Assembly: GCA_018066125.1 (NCBI GenBank)
Contig: JAGHSA010000051.1
Coordinates: 31,497 to 95,496 of the forward strand
Reading direction: 5' to 3'
Source of the DNA: Candidatus Cryptobacteroides onthequi
GTDB taxonomy: Bacteria > Bacteroidota > Bacteroidia > Bacteroidales > UBA932
DNA: 64,000 nucleotides
Numbering within the stretch: position 1 is the first letter of the stretch; every line of letters starts with the position of its first letter. Both the position numbers and the translations under genes were made by a program. Below, one piece after another: positions 21,039 through 28,067 of the stretch. The notes beneath the pieces are model-generated. The model did no database searches, was not told where the DNA came from, and saw only the letters and a program-made list of their open reading frames with translations.

Positions 21039-21070
21039 AAAAAGGCTGACGTGAAAGTCAGCCTTTTTTT
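21039..21070 (+). terminator. Intrinsic terminator after the apbE unit
   Basis: AAAAAGGCTGAC pairs with GTCAGCCTTTTT around a GTGAAA loop, followed by a run of seven T residues (21064-21070). Confidence 0.93.
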
Positions 21071-21140
21071 CTCTCGTCAGCCACTATCTTTCTTGTTACC
21101 AGCAGGCTGTGCCGTGACTTTCGCCTCAGCGACACGAGCC

Positions 21141-21344
21141 GAGCCTGAGACGGGCAGTCACTTGCTCCTGGGTTCGCAGCGGCTGCTTCGGCATCGTCAT
21201 CGCCTGTCGCGGCTGACTCCTCCCTTTTAGTCTGCTTCGCAGCCTAACGGTCGTCAATCACACGCCGCTCCCGGGCGGCTCTTCCGACACCTCAGCTATT
21301 CCGCCGCTGCTCCAAGTCGCCGCGTGACTTCCCGACTCAGGCTC
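21141..21344. mobile_element. 204-bp element with 21-bp imperfect terminal inverted repeats (MITE-like)
   Basis: The left end (21141-21161) begins GAGCCTGAGACGGGCAGTCA; the complement of the right end (21324-21344) begins GAGCCTGAGTCGGGAAGTCA. They agree at 19 of 21 positions. The 162-base interior has no open gene. An additional related motif (GTGACT ... CTCAG, 21114-21129) lies just outside the left end. No target-site duplication was identified, so mobility is inferred only from the inverted ends. Confidence 0.55.
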
Positions 21345-21387
21345 TTTTTGTCGTGCCGTTAAATTCGAATACTTCTGAATTATGCCC

Positions 21388-21484
21388 GCCGCCCCATAGC
21401 GGCGGAGGGTTTGCCCCTGCGGCGGGCGTTGCGGAGCTCCTCTTCGCCCGCAAAGGGGCATTCCCGCAGACGCGGTAGGGTGGC
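21388..21484. repeat. Structured palindromic repeat, copy B
   Basis: Same architecture as copy A at 15941-16036. Arms are GCCGCCC (21388-21394)/GGGTGGC (21478-21484), a middle GCGGC/GACGC pairing with one mismatch, TTGCCCC (21411-21417)/GGGGCAT (21455-21461), and the invariant GCGGGCG (21422-21428)/CGCCCGC (21445-21451). The loop and flanks (CTGCGG, TTGCGGAGCTC) are nearly identical to copy A. It is followed by TCAGCCGAGAAA. Confidence 0.85.
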
Positions 21485-21580
21485 AGTTTCAGCCGAGAAA
21501 ATGGCAAATAATCGTCTGTCTGAGAGATGGCATCACGTTTCAGACGTGTATTGCGCAGAAACGCGGCTAAAATGGAGCAG

Positions 21581-21624
21581 AGCACCGATTTCAGCCGTGA
21601 AATCATCGGATATGCGGCTGTCAG
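21581..21624. repeat. 44-bp exact direct repeat, first copy
   Basis: Begins AGCACCGATTTCAGCCGTGA and is identical over 44 bases to 21802-21845. The two copies are 221 bases apart and bracket the TGACATG hairpins. Confidence 0.95.
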
Positions 21625-21685
21625 GTCTCTGAAGCCGGTTATGCTGCATGCCTGAGGCCGGCATCTACGGGGAACCGATCATTTC

Positions 21686-21713
21686 TGACATGAAAGAGGC
21701 CTTTTACATGTCA
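21686..21713. repeat. Inverted repeat TGACATG-N14-CATGTCA, first copy
   Basis: Arms TGACATG (21686-21692) and CATGTCA (21707-21713), with the interior containing AAAGAGGC. A near-identical unit follows at 21736-21765. Confidence 0.85.
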
Positions 21714-21735
21714 ATTTGCTGGTCTTCTGTGTGTT

Positions 21736-21765
21736 TTGACATGAAAAGAGGCATTATCATGTCAA
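21736..21765. repeat. Inverted repeat TTGACATG-N14-CATGTCAA, second copy
   Basis: Arms TTGACATG (21736-21743) and CATGTCAA (21758-21765), interior containing AAAAGAGGC. The two units share arms and interior but lie in otherwise unlike flanks. Confidence 0.85.
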
Positions 21766-21801
21766 TTATCAACAGGTCGCTGATCTTGGCGGCACGAGCC
21801 T

Positions 21802-21845
21802 AGCACCGATTTCAGCCGTGAAATCATCGGATATGCGGCTGTCAG
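21802..21845. repeat. 44-bp exact direct repeat, second copy
   Basis: Identical to 21581-21624. The flanking bases differ on both sides, so the repeat ends are sharp. Confidence 0.95.
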
Positions 21846-22027
21846 AAAGGCGAAGACCTGGAAGCGGATCTTCTCTGCGCCGACCCACAGCCACGAAGAT
21901 CCGGTGGACAATCAGCTGCGGAAGGCCGTCGAGGAGTCAGACCCGAAGGGCGAACTCCGAGACATTGCCTGGAGCAGCTGCTTTGTCCAACGGTCGGAGG
22001 GGCGGCAAGCTCAAAGGGCGGCAACCT

Positions 22028-22071
22028 CAAAAACAAGTTCTACTGGCAGTGCTATGACATACCAGTAGAAC
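22028..22071 (-). terminator. Intrinsic terminator of the 28008-22122 operon
   Basis: GTTCTACTGG (22037-22046) pairs perfectly with CCAGTAGAAC (22062-22071). On the minus strand the stem is followed by TTGTTTTTG. It lies about 50 bases after the stop of the last gene of the operon. Confidence 0.88.
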
Positions 22072-22121
22072 CAGATTTGAATAATCTCCCGAGCAAAAGC
22101 TGAGAGAGACGGTGTAAATGT

Positions 22122-23456
22122 CTACTCGCTCTTGGACTCTTTTGCAAGCCTGCGGCGCTTCCTGGCCGGCTTCTCGAACAGTGCGTCCACCTGCGCGATG
22201 ATCTCGGCAGCAGGGAGGTCCGGACTGATCACGAGATCAGGCTCCTTTACATAATAGCCGCGGCTCTGTGCGGCAAGACTTCCACCACCGGTGACATTGA
22301 CCATGATGACATCCTCCTTTTTGACCTGTCCGCTCTCGACAGCCTGCGCGAGACTTGCGACAGCTGTGGCTGCAGCAGGGAAGATGTCATATCCCTCGAG
22401 ATTGCGATACATGAGAATCCATCTGACAATCTCGTCATTGGTCACCTTGAAGAAATCTCCGCCTGTGTCTTCGAGTGCATCGAAAAGACCGCCTGCGATG
22501 CTGTACGGAGGTTTTCTGTTGGAAAGCACCTTGGCAAGAATCACCTCGGCATCCCTTCTCGACTGCTCTGGTGTGAGATCGAGGAGCTGTCTCTGATGAG
22601 CCTTCCATGAGTCATACATGATGGTGAATGGGATATTCTGGGACACAAAGAGCTTCATCTTGTGGGTACCGAAACGTCCGTCCTCGATGAGTCGGAGGTT
22701 GTTCTCCCACGCTGCAATGGCACCGGTACCGCTTCCCACCGCCTGGAAATACGCATCCGGGATGCGTCCTATGCACTCGACCGCACTGAGGAGTGTGGTG
22801 CCCATACCGTCACGGCGAGCCACATTCTTGGCACCGCCTTCGGCGAAATATCTTGGCGACTGGCAGATCTTGTCACCGAGAGCGATGGCGTCAAAGTAAT
22901 CCGAACCGGAAGGGGTCGCGATCATCTTGACACAGCTGTTGAGCTTCGAACGGAACCAGAGGTCACGGAAATTGTCTGCAGGCACACAGATGACGATAGG
23001 GATGTTGTTGTCCGAACATACCTGTGCGAAAGCGCGGGCAGTGTTGCCGGCAGACTGCACTACAAGCACCTTGTCACTGTTCTTAGGCAGACGTCCGCAC
23101 ACTGAAAACGCCTCAGTCTCCTTGAATGAACAGGTCTCCATGGTGGCACCGATCTTAGGATTGTATCCTGAGAAGGTGATATAGAGGTTGTCAAGTCCCA
23201 GATGCTCTGCAAGACCCTTGCTCTTGTATGTGACAGGAGCGCAGGATTTCTTGAGGACGCGGCTGATAGGAAGCCAGTTGGCATAACGGTAGATGCCGTC
23301 GAGATCTTCCCTCGGCGTGAACTGTTTGGTCTCATAGATAGCCCTCACCAGTGATGGCGACTGGGTGTCGGGATCGGCGAGAGTCCATCCTGCATCAGAA
23401 AGGATGTGACCGTCGATAACATTCATCAGCTGGTAGCTGGTAGGAGTGAATTTCAT
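22122..23456 (-). CDS. Cysteate synthase-like PLP enzyme (threonine-synthase fold)
   Basis: Product of 444 residues with the fold-type II PLP pattern. The PLP lysine is Lys112 in TCSFKETEA; true threonine synthases usually read SFKDR here. Other blocks are PVTYKSKGLAEHLGL (about 74-88), VVQSAGNTARAFA (about 132-144, phosphate/substrate loop), FQAVGSGTGAIAAWE and VNVTGGGSLA. These blocks match what I know of cysteate synthase, which makes cysteate from phosphoserine and sulfite, better than ThrC. In Bacteroidetes cysteate feeds sulfonolipid (capnine) synthesis. Ordinary threonine synthase remains the alternative. It is the last gene of an operon with an antiporter, rlmD, GH13 and an RNA methyltransferase. 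The cysteate acyltransferase gene is not in the window. Confidence 0.7.
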   Translation of the reverse strand: MKFTPTSYQLMNVIDGHILSDAGWTLADPDTQSPSLVRAIYETKQFTPREDLDGIYRYANWLPISRVLKKSCAPVTYKSKGLAEHLGLDNLYITFSGYNPKIGATMETCSFKETEAFSVCGRLPKNSDKVLVVQSAGNTARAFAQVCSDNNIPIVICVPADNFRDLWFRSKLNSCVKMIATPSGSDYFDAIALGDKICQSPRYFAEGGAKNVARRDGMGTTLLSAVECIGRIPDAYFQAVGSGTGAIAAWENNLRLIEDGRFGTHKMKLFVSQNIPFTIMYDSWKAHQRQLLDLTPEQSRRDAEVILAKVLSNRKPPYSIAGGLFDALEDTGGDFFKVTNDEIVRWILMYRNLEGYDIFPAAATAVASLAQAVESGQVKKEDVIMVNVTGGGSLAAQSRGYYVKEPDLVISPDLPAAEIIAQVDALFEKPARKRRRLAKESKSE

Positions 23457-23478
23457 TGCTATATGGTTTTAGTATTTA

Positions 23479-24438
23479 TTAAATCGTCATAAAGAGCCAC
23501 GTGAGGTATCCAGCCTCAAGCAGAAGAAGCATAGAAGCTTCCACTCTGTCGAGAAGATTCTTCTTCCAGGTGAAGGCCCCGATGAGGACGACGAGCACGC
23601 CTGCGAGCATGACTCCCATGTCCACGAAGTTCATACCGCTGAGATCAAGCGGGCACACGACTCCGGCGCACCCGAGGATGAGCAGGATATTGAACACATT
23701 TGACCCGAGAATGTTGCCGAGTGCCATCTGTCCCTTGTGCTTTGCAGCGGCCACCACACAGGTCGCAAGCTCCGGAAGGGAAGTGCCCACCGCAAGGATG
23801 GTGATGGCGATGAACTTGTCGGAAACGCCGAGCGACTTCGCGATGGCGGTGGCCGAGTTCACGAACAGCTGTCCTCCAGCGATAAGCCCTGCAAGTCCTC
23901 CTGCTGCGAAGAGCAATGCGACAGGAAGTTTCTGAGTCTTCTGGGGGATGTCGTCGTTGTCCGCACCGTCATCGTATCTGAAACACATGTACAGATATGC
24001 CGCCATCATGAGCAGGAAGAATGCTGCTTCCAGCCTCGAGATGCCGTCATGATCCCCGAGTCCGAAGAGCGAGTGCTTCATGCCTACGAGGATCAGAAGC
24101 AGCGTGGCTGCTACAGTCACCGGGATATCCCGTTTCCTGTTGGAAGATGTGATCGCGATAGGGGAGATAAGGGCTGTGAGGCCCAGAATGAGCAGGGTGT
24201 TGCAGATGTTGGATCCGACCACGTTGCCTATGGAAATATCTGAGTTCCCGGCAAAGGCACCTGTGAGGCTGACTACCAGCTCCGGGCAGGACGTGCCGAA
24301 ACCCACGATGGTGAGTCCGATGACAAATTCGCTGATACCAGCCTTGCGGGCGATGCTTGTGGCACCGTCCACCAGAAAATCAGCCCCTTTGACCACCAGG
24401 AGCAGACCTGCGATGAGTATGAGTATCTGGATCGCCAT
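23479..24438 (-). CDS. CaCA-family calcium/sodium antiporter (YrbG-like)
   Basis: Product of 319 residues with about ten membrane segments in two homologous halves. Each half carries the alpha-repeat signature of the family: GFGTSCPELVVSL ... GNVVGSNICN and AVGTSLPELATCV ... GNILGSNVFN. It exchanges Ca2+ for Na+ at the inner membrane (family knowledge). The ATG at 24436-24438 overlaps the rlmD stop by one base (TAATG), which decides this start over a longer frame beginning 8 codons earlier. Confidence 0.92.
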   Translation of the reverse strand: MAIQILILIAGLLLVVKGADFLVDGATSIARKAGISEFVIGLTIVGFGTSCPELVVSLTGAFAGNSDISIGNVVGSNICNTLLILGLTALISPIAITSSNRKRDIPVTVAATLLLILVGMKHSLFGLGDHDGISRLEAAFFLLMMAAYLYMCFRYDDGADNDDIPQKTQKLPVALLFAAGGLAGLIAGGQLFVNSATAIAKSLGVSDKFIAITILAVGTSLPELATCVVAAAKHKGQMALGNILGSNVFNILLILGCAGVVCPLDLSGMNFVDMGVMLAGVLVVLIGAFTWKKNLLDRVEASMLLLLEAGYLTWLFMTI

Positions 24439-25844
24439 TATTTTCTGAGCCTTAATGCGCACACGTTCTCGACATGCTGCGTCTGAGGGAACATGTCGAC
24501 TGGCTGTACGGCTGTAATTTCATATTTCTCCGCAAAGAGGGCGAGGTCGCGGGCCTGGGATGCAGGGTTGCAGCTGACATAGACCATGCGCTCCGGCAAT
24601 GCATTCAGTATGACCTTGGCGACATCCGGATGGATGCCCGCGCGAGGAGGGTCGAGGATGATGACATCCGGCCTTCCATGCCTGTGGATGAACTGGTCGG
24701 TGAGGATGTCCTTCATGTCACCGGCGAAGAATTCGCAGTTGGTGATGCCGTTGTTTGCGGCATTGAGTCTCGCGTCGGTGATGGCTTCAGGCACATATTC
24801 GATGCCGAATACCTTGGAAGCCTTGGCTGAGACGAACTGCGCGATGGTTCCGGTACCGGTATAGAGGTCATAGACCACTTCGTTTCCGGTGAGGGCGGCG
24901 AATTCGCGGGCCACAGAATAGAGCTTGTATGCCTGCGGACTGTTGGTCTGGTAGAATGACTTCGGTCCTATCTTGAAAGAAAGCCCCTCCATGGTCTCGT
25001 AGATGGCGTCTTCACCCTTGTAGAGGATGCATTCCTGGTCGCCGAGAGAGTCATTGCACTTGCGGTTGATCACATAGTAGAGCGACTTTATCTGAGGGAA
25101 CTTCTCGGCCACAGCATCGAGAAGGGCAGTCCTTGCCTGCTCGTCCTCGTCAGCGAATGCCACGATGAGCATCACGTCTCCCTTCTGGGTGGTGCGGATC
25201 ACGAGGTTTCTCATGTATCCGTGATTCTCCCTGAGGTTGTAGTACTCCAGATCATGATCGAGGGTGTACTGCCTGATGAAGTTGCGGATCTCATTGGAAG
25301 GCTCAGCCTGGAGATAGCACTTGTCTATATCGAGCACCTTGTCGAAGAATCTGCCGACATGGAAGCCCAGGCCGCACCTTTCCTTTGCGGAGGCATTCTC
25401 AGCATCTGTCTTGCTCGTGAACCACTTGCTGCTCGAGAAGGTGAACTCAAGCTTGTTTCTGTAGAAACGGGTGTTGTCAGATCCTATGATAGGGGTTATC
25501 TCAGGGATGTCCAGATGCCCGATGCGCACGAGCTGGTCGTACACCTGCTGCTGCTTTGCGGCGAGCTGCATCTCATAAGGAAGCGGCTGCCACTTGCATC
25601 CGCCGCACACTCCGAAGTGAGGGCAGAACGGCTCGAGCCTGTCCGGTGAAGGTGTGACTGTGCGGAGCACATATCCCTCCATGAAATTCTTCTTCTTGCT
25701 TGTCACCCTGATGTCGACGACGTCTCCAGGGACTGCAAATTCGACGAAAACGACGACTCCCTCATAGTGCGCGAGGGCCTTTCCCTCCGCAGCTACGGAC
25801 TCGATGAGCACGTTTTCAAGTATAAGGTCAACTTTCTTTCTCAT
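24438..25844 (-). CDS. rlmD: 23S rRNA (uracil-5-)-methyltransferase, RlmD-like
   Basis: Methylates uracil-C5 in 23S rRNA with S-adenosylmethionine. The product has 468 residues. A TRAM domain covers about 1-62. Cys74, Cys80 and Cys83 (CPHFGVCGGC) with a later Cys in DIDKC bind a [4Fe-4S] cluster. The Rossmann domain has VYDLYTGTGTIAQF, DPPRAG and the catalytic Cys in VYVSCNPAS. Several related enzymes (RlmC, RlmD, TrmA) share this layout, so the exact target base is uncertain. The start MRKKVDLI was chosen because it begins two bases after the GH13 stop; a longer frame would lie inside that gene. Confidence 0.88.
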   Translation of the reverse strand: MRKKVDLILENVLIESVAAEGKALAHYEGVVVFVEFAVPGDVVDIRVTSKKKNFMEGYVLRTVTPSPDRLEPFCPHFGVCGGCKWQPLPYEMQLAAKQQQVYDQLVRIGHLDIPEITPIIGSDNTRFYRNKLEFTFSSSKWFTSKTDAENASAKERCGLGFHVGRFFDKVLDIDKCYLQAEPSNEIRNFIRQYTLDHDLEYYNLRENHGYMRNLVIRTTQKGDVMLIVAFADEDEQARTALLDAVAEKFPQIKSLYYVINRKCNDSLGDQECILYKGEDAIYETMEGLSFKIGPKSFYQTNSPQAYKLYSVAREFAALTGNEVVYDLYTGTGTIAQFVSAKASKVFGIEYVPEAITDARLNAANNGITNCEFFAGDMKDILTDQFIHRHGRPDVIILDPPRAGIHPDVAKVILNALPERMVYVSCNPASQARDLALFAEKYEITAVQPVDMFPQTQHVENVCALRLRK

Positions 25845-25846
25845 TG

Positions 25847-27289
25847 TCAATCGATTTTGGTCACCGTGGCTCCGAAAGGACCTGCGCAGACATGCACGGT
25901 CCCGCAGGTGATGCCCCACAGCTCAGCGGCGTGCTGAGGGATGACGACATCGGCTTCGGACGCGGAAGGTGAGAAATTGAGGAACACCATCGAGGTGCCC
26001 GATGGCTGCCGCCTCAGGAAGGCGAAATGACGGTTTCTGTCGAAGGAGCCGCCGTTGCAGTACCCGAGGTCGTATGTGTCTCCATCCATTACAGCGAAAG
26101 TCATGGCAGCTCTGAAGAGCCTGAGAATGGCAGCTTCTCCCTCCTCGAGGCCGGTGCCGGTATGGATGTATGCATATAGGCGCCTGAGCGCCGGAATGTC
26201 GGTGAAATTGAAGATCGAGGTCCTGCCGTCACCCGTGTCGGCCGCCGCTTCACCTATCTCCTCTCCGAAATAGATCATGAAGGCGGAGGTGTTGAATGCT
26301 GCGGACATGTAGAGGGGAGCGGCCGTGTTCGAGGCCATGCCTCCGAAATGCGGTGATGCGAATCTCTGCTCGTCGTGGTTCTCCAGGAAGTTGAGCATGT
26401 GCGGCTGGAGGTCCCCGAGCCACTGCCAGTCGCCGCTGAGCCGCGATGCTGGTGCCTGCCCGGCCATTATGGCGCGTATGGTATCATAGAAGCCGGATTT
26501 GTCATAAAGGTAGTCAAATCCCACTTCGCGGATGTATGACGCGTATGTGTCCTTGTTGTACGCTTCCGCAATGAAGATCAGGTCCCCGAAACGCTCCTTC
26601 ACCCGGCTGATGGCCCAGGTGAAGAACTGTGGGGGCACAAGCTCCACCATGTCGCACCGGAATCCGTCCACGCCCTTGGATGCCCAGAACATGAGGATGT
26701 CGAGCATCTTGTCCCATGTGGATGTATGGAAGTCGCAGTAGTTTATCTTGACGGTGTCGTACCAGTCGTCTGCCGATGGCGCCGGAGTGAAGCAGTTGCC
26801 CGTGGCTTTGGCGGGATTCTCATCGAAGGTGCCCGGTGCCGGCATGATGAACGGCTGTCCCGGATAGTAGAAGAAGTCGTTGGATGCGGTCCAATGCAGA
26901 CTGACGTCATCGTGGTCGCCGAGGTAGGCGATGTCGGTGCGGCACCTTTCGCGGCCGTAGTCGCGGCCGACGTGATTGGGCACGAAATCGATTATCACCT
27001 TCATGCCGGCATCGTGGGTGCGCTTGACGAGATCCTCAAACTCAGCCATTCTTGAATCCTCTGCATCAGCGAGATAAGGATTCACGTCATAATAGTCCGA
27101 GATGGCGTATGGGGAGCCCGGTGTACCCTTCACGAAAGGCTGGGCGGTGGAATGGCGGATGATGCCTGTGTACCATATGTGGGACACTCCAAGCGTCTTG
27201 AGGTACGCGAAACACGCCTCGTCGATGCACGAAAGGCGTCCTTCACCCCAGAGACGGGGGAGCATCTGGTATATGACTACTTTGCCCAT
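25847..27289 (-). CDS. Cytoplasmic GH13 alpha-amylase family enzyme
   Basis: Product of 480 residues, no signal peptide, so it probably acts on internal or imported alpha-glucans. The GH13 barrel is complete: DFVPNHVGRD (about 101-110) is region I, GFRCDMVE carries the nucleophile Asp213, FIAEAY the acid/base Glu242 and NFLENHDEQRF the stabilising Asp306. The C-terminal beta domain is recognisable (GTSMVFLNFSPSASEADV). It overlaps the RNA methyltransferase gene by 13 bases. The exact specificity cannot be read by eye. Confidence 0.92.
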   Translation of the reverse strand: MGKVVIYQMLPRLWGEGRLSCIDEACFAYLKTLGVSHIWYTGIIRHSTAQPFVKGTPGSPYAISDYYDVNPYLADAEDSRMAEFEDLVKRTHDAGMKVIIDFVPNHVGRDYGRERCRTDIAYLGDHDDVSLHWTASNDFFYYPGQPFIMPAPGTFDENPAKATGNCFTPAPSADDWYDTVKINYCDFHTSTWDKMLDILMFWASKGVDGFRCDMVELVPPQFFTWAISRVKERFGDLIFIAEAYNKDTYASYIREVGFDYLYDKSGFYDTIRAIMAGQAPASRLSGDWQWLGDLQPHMLNFLENHDEQRFASPHFGGMASNTAAPLYMSAAFNTSAFMIYFGEEIGEAAADTGDGRTSIFNFTDIPALRRLYAYIHTGTGLEEGEAAILRLFRAAMTFAVMDGDTYDLGYCNGGSFDRNRHFAFLRRQPSGTSMVFLNFSPSASEADVVIPQHAAELWGITCGTVHVCAGPFGATVTKID

Positions 27290-28008
27290 ATCCTTCTTCT
27301 GAATTCGGCTACGGTCACAGCGGTAGCCACTGCGGCGTTGAGTGATTCTGAGGTCTGCGCTCCTTCGGGGAAAGGAGGTATGTAGAGGCGGTCGGACACC
27401 AGGGATGCCATGGCATCCGAGATGCCGTTTGACTCATTGCCGATGACAATCACCGAAGGGGAGTCCCCGCCTGTGGCGAGATCGCGGGAGTAGATGTTGC
27501 GTCCATCAAGGAAGGTGCCGTAGACACGGCCGCCGGCTTCAAGGACATCTCTGGCGAATGAGGTCAGCTCCGTATAATGGAAATCAACTCTGAATATGGC
27601 ACCCATGGTGGCCTGGACGACCTTTGGATTGAATACTTCCACCGTGTCGGGAGTAGCCACAACCGACTTGATGCCGAACCAGTCCGCGATGCGGAGTATG
27701 GTGCCGAGATTGCCCGGGTCGCGAATGGAATCCAGGGCGAGATAGAGGCCCTTTTCCACCTTTACAGGCTGCGGCGCAGGCTTCCTGAGCACAGCGAGTA
27801 CCGGCGACGGGGTAGAGAACTGGGAAAGTCTGGACATGGTCTCTTCCCCGACTTCTTCGCGGCGGTAGACCTTCACGACTTCAAAGCGGGAATGGAGAGC
27901 CTCGTCTACCATTTTCTCGCCTTCAACTATGAAAAGACCGCTCTCGTCACGGAATTTCTTTGACGACAGGGAACGGACTGACTTTATTTCATTAACCGAA
28001 AGGTGCAT
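27277..28008 (-). CDS. SpoU/TrmH-family RNA 2'-O-ribose methyltransferase
   Basis: Product of 243 residues. An N-terminal substrate-binding domain (VRSLSSKKFRDESGLFIVEG) precedes the SPOUT knot domain. Knot motifs are LALDSIRDPGNLGTILRIAD, VVIGNESNGIS-like sequence (here VIVIGNESNGIS) and IPPFPEGAQTSESLNAAVA with the family's SLN signature. Its RNA target is unknown (rRNA or tRNA). The start MHLSVNEI at 28008 is chosen because a TATATTTG box lies at 28013-28020; the longer frame starts upstream of that box. It heads the operon running to 22122. Confidence 0.88.
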   Translation of the reverse strand: MHLSVNEIKSVRSLSSKKFRDESGLFIVEGEKMVDEALHSRFEVVKVYRREEVGEETMSRLSQFSTPSPVLAVLRKPAPQPVKVEKGLYLALDSIRDPGNLGTILRIADWFGIKSVVATPDTVEVFNPKVVQATMGAIFRVDFHYTELTSFARDVLEAGGRVYGTFLDGRNIYSRDLATGGDSPSVIVIGNESNGISDAMASLVSDRLYIPPFPEGAQTSESLNAAVATAVTVAEFRRRIWAK

Positions 28009-28012
28009 TATA

Positions 28013-28020
28013 CAAATATA
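28013..28020 (-). promoter_or_regulatory. Predicted -7 box (TATATTTG) for the RNA methyltransferase operon
   Basis: The minus strand reads TATATTTG. Only 4 bases separate the box from the ATG at 28008, so the transcript would be essentially leaderless. It is back-to-back with the box at 28056-28063. Confidence 0.6.
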
Positions 28021-28055
28021 GCAATGATTCTTCAATTATTATCGGCTTTTTATTC

Positions 28056-28063
28056 TAAATTTG
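28056..28063 (+). promoter_or_regulatory. Predicted -7 box (TAAATTTG) for tamL
   Basis: TAAATTTG ends 4 bases before the ATG at 28068, again predicting a leaderless transcript. No clear -33 box is visible in the A/T-rich spacer. Confidence 0.6.
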
Positions 28064-28067
28064 CAGC

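Larger units (their letters stand above)
21071..22027. other. Gene-free region rich in repeats
   Basis: Between two terminators facing each other there is about 1 kb without a credible gene. It contains a 204-bp element with inverted ends (21141-21344), copy B of the structured repeat (21388-21484), a 44-bp exact direct repeat (21581-21624, 21802-21845) and two TGACATG hairpins. A block at 21910-21953 resembles 16127-16170. It looks like a landing or accumulation site for small non-coding elements. Confidence 0.75.

Noticed and set aside
21818-22057. 79-codon frame and overlapping frames in the repeat region
   Set aside because: They begin within a 44-bp direct repeat, have Arg/Ser-rich composition and run into the terminator of the opposite operon.
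22122-23456. Plain threonine synthase call
   Set aside because: The PLP-lysine context and flanking blocks differ from ThrC. I kept it only as the alternative to a cysteate synthase-like call.
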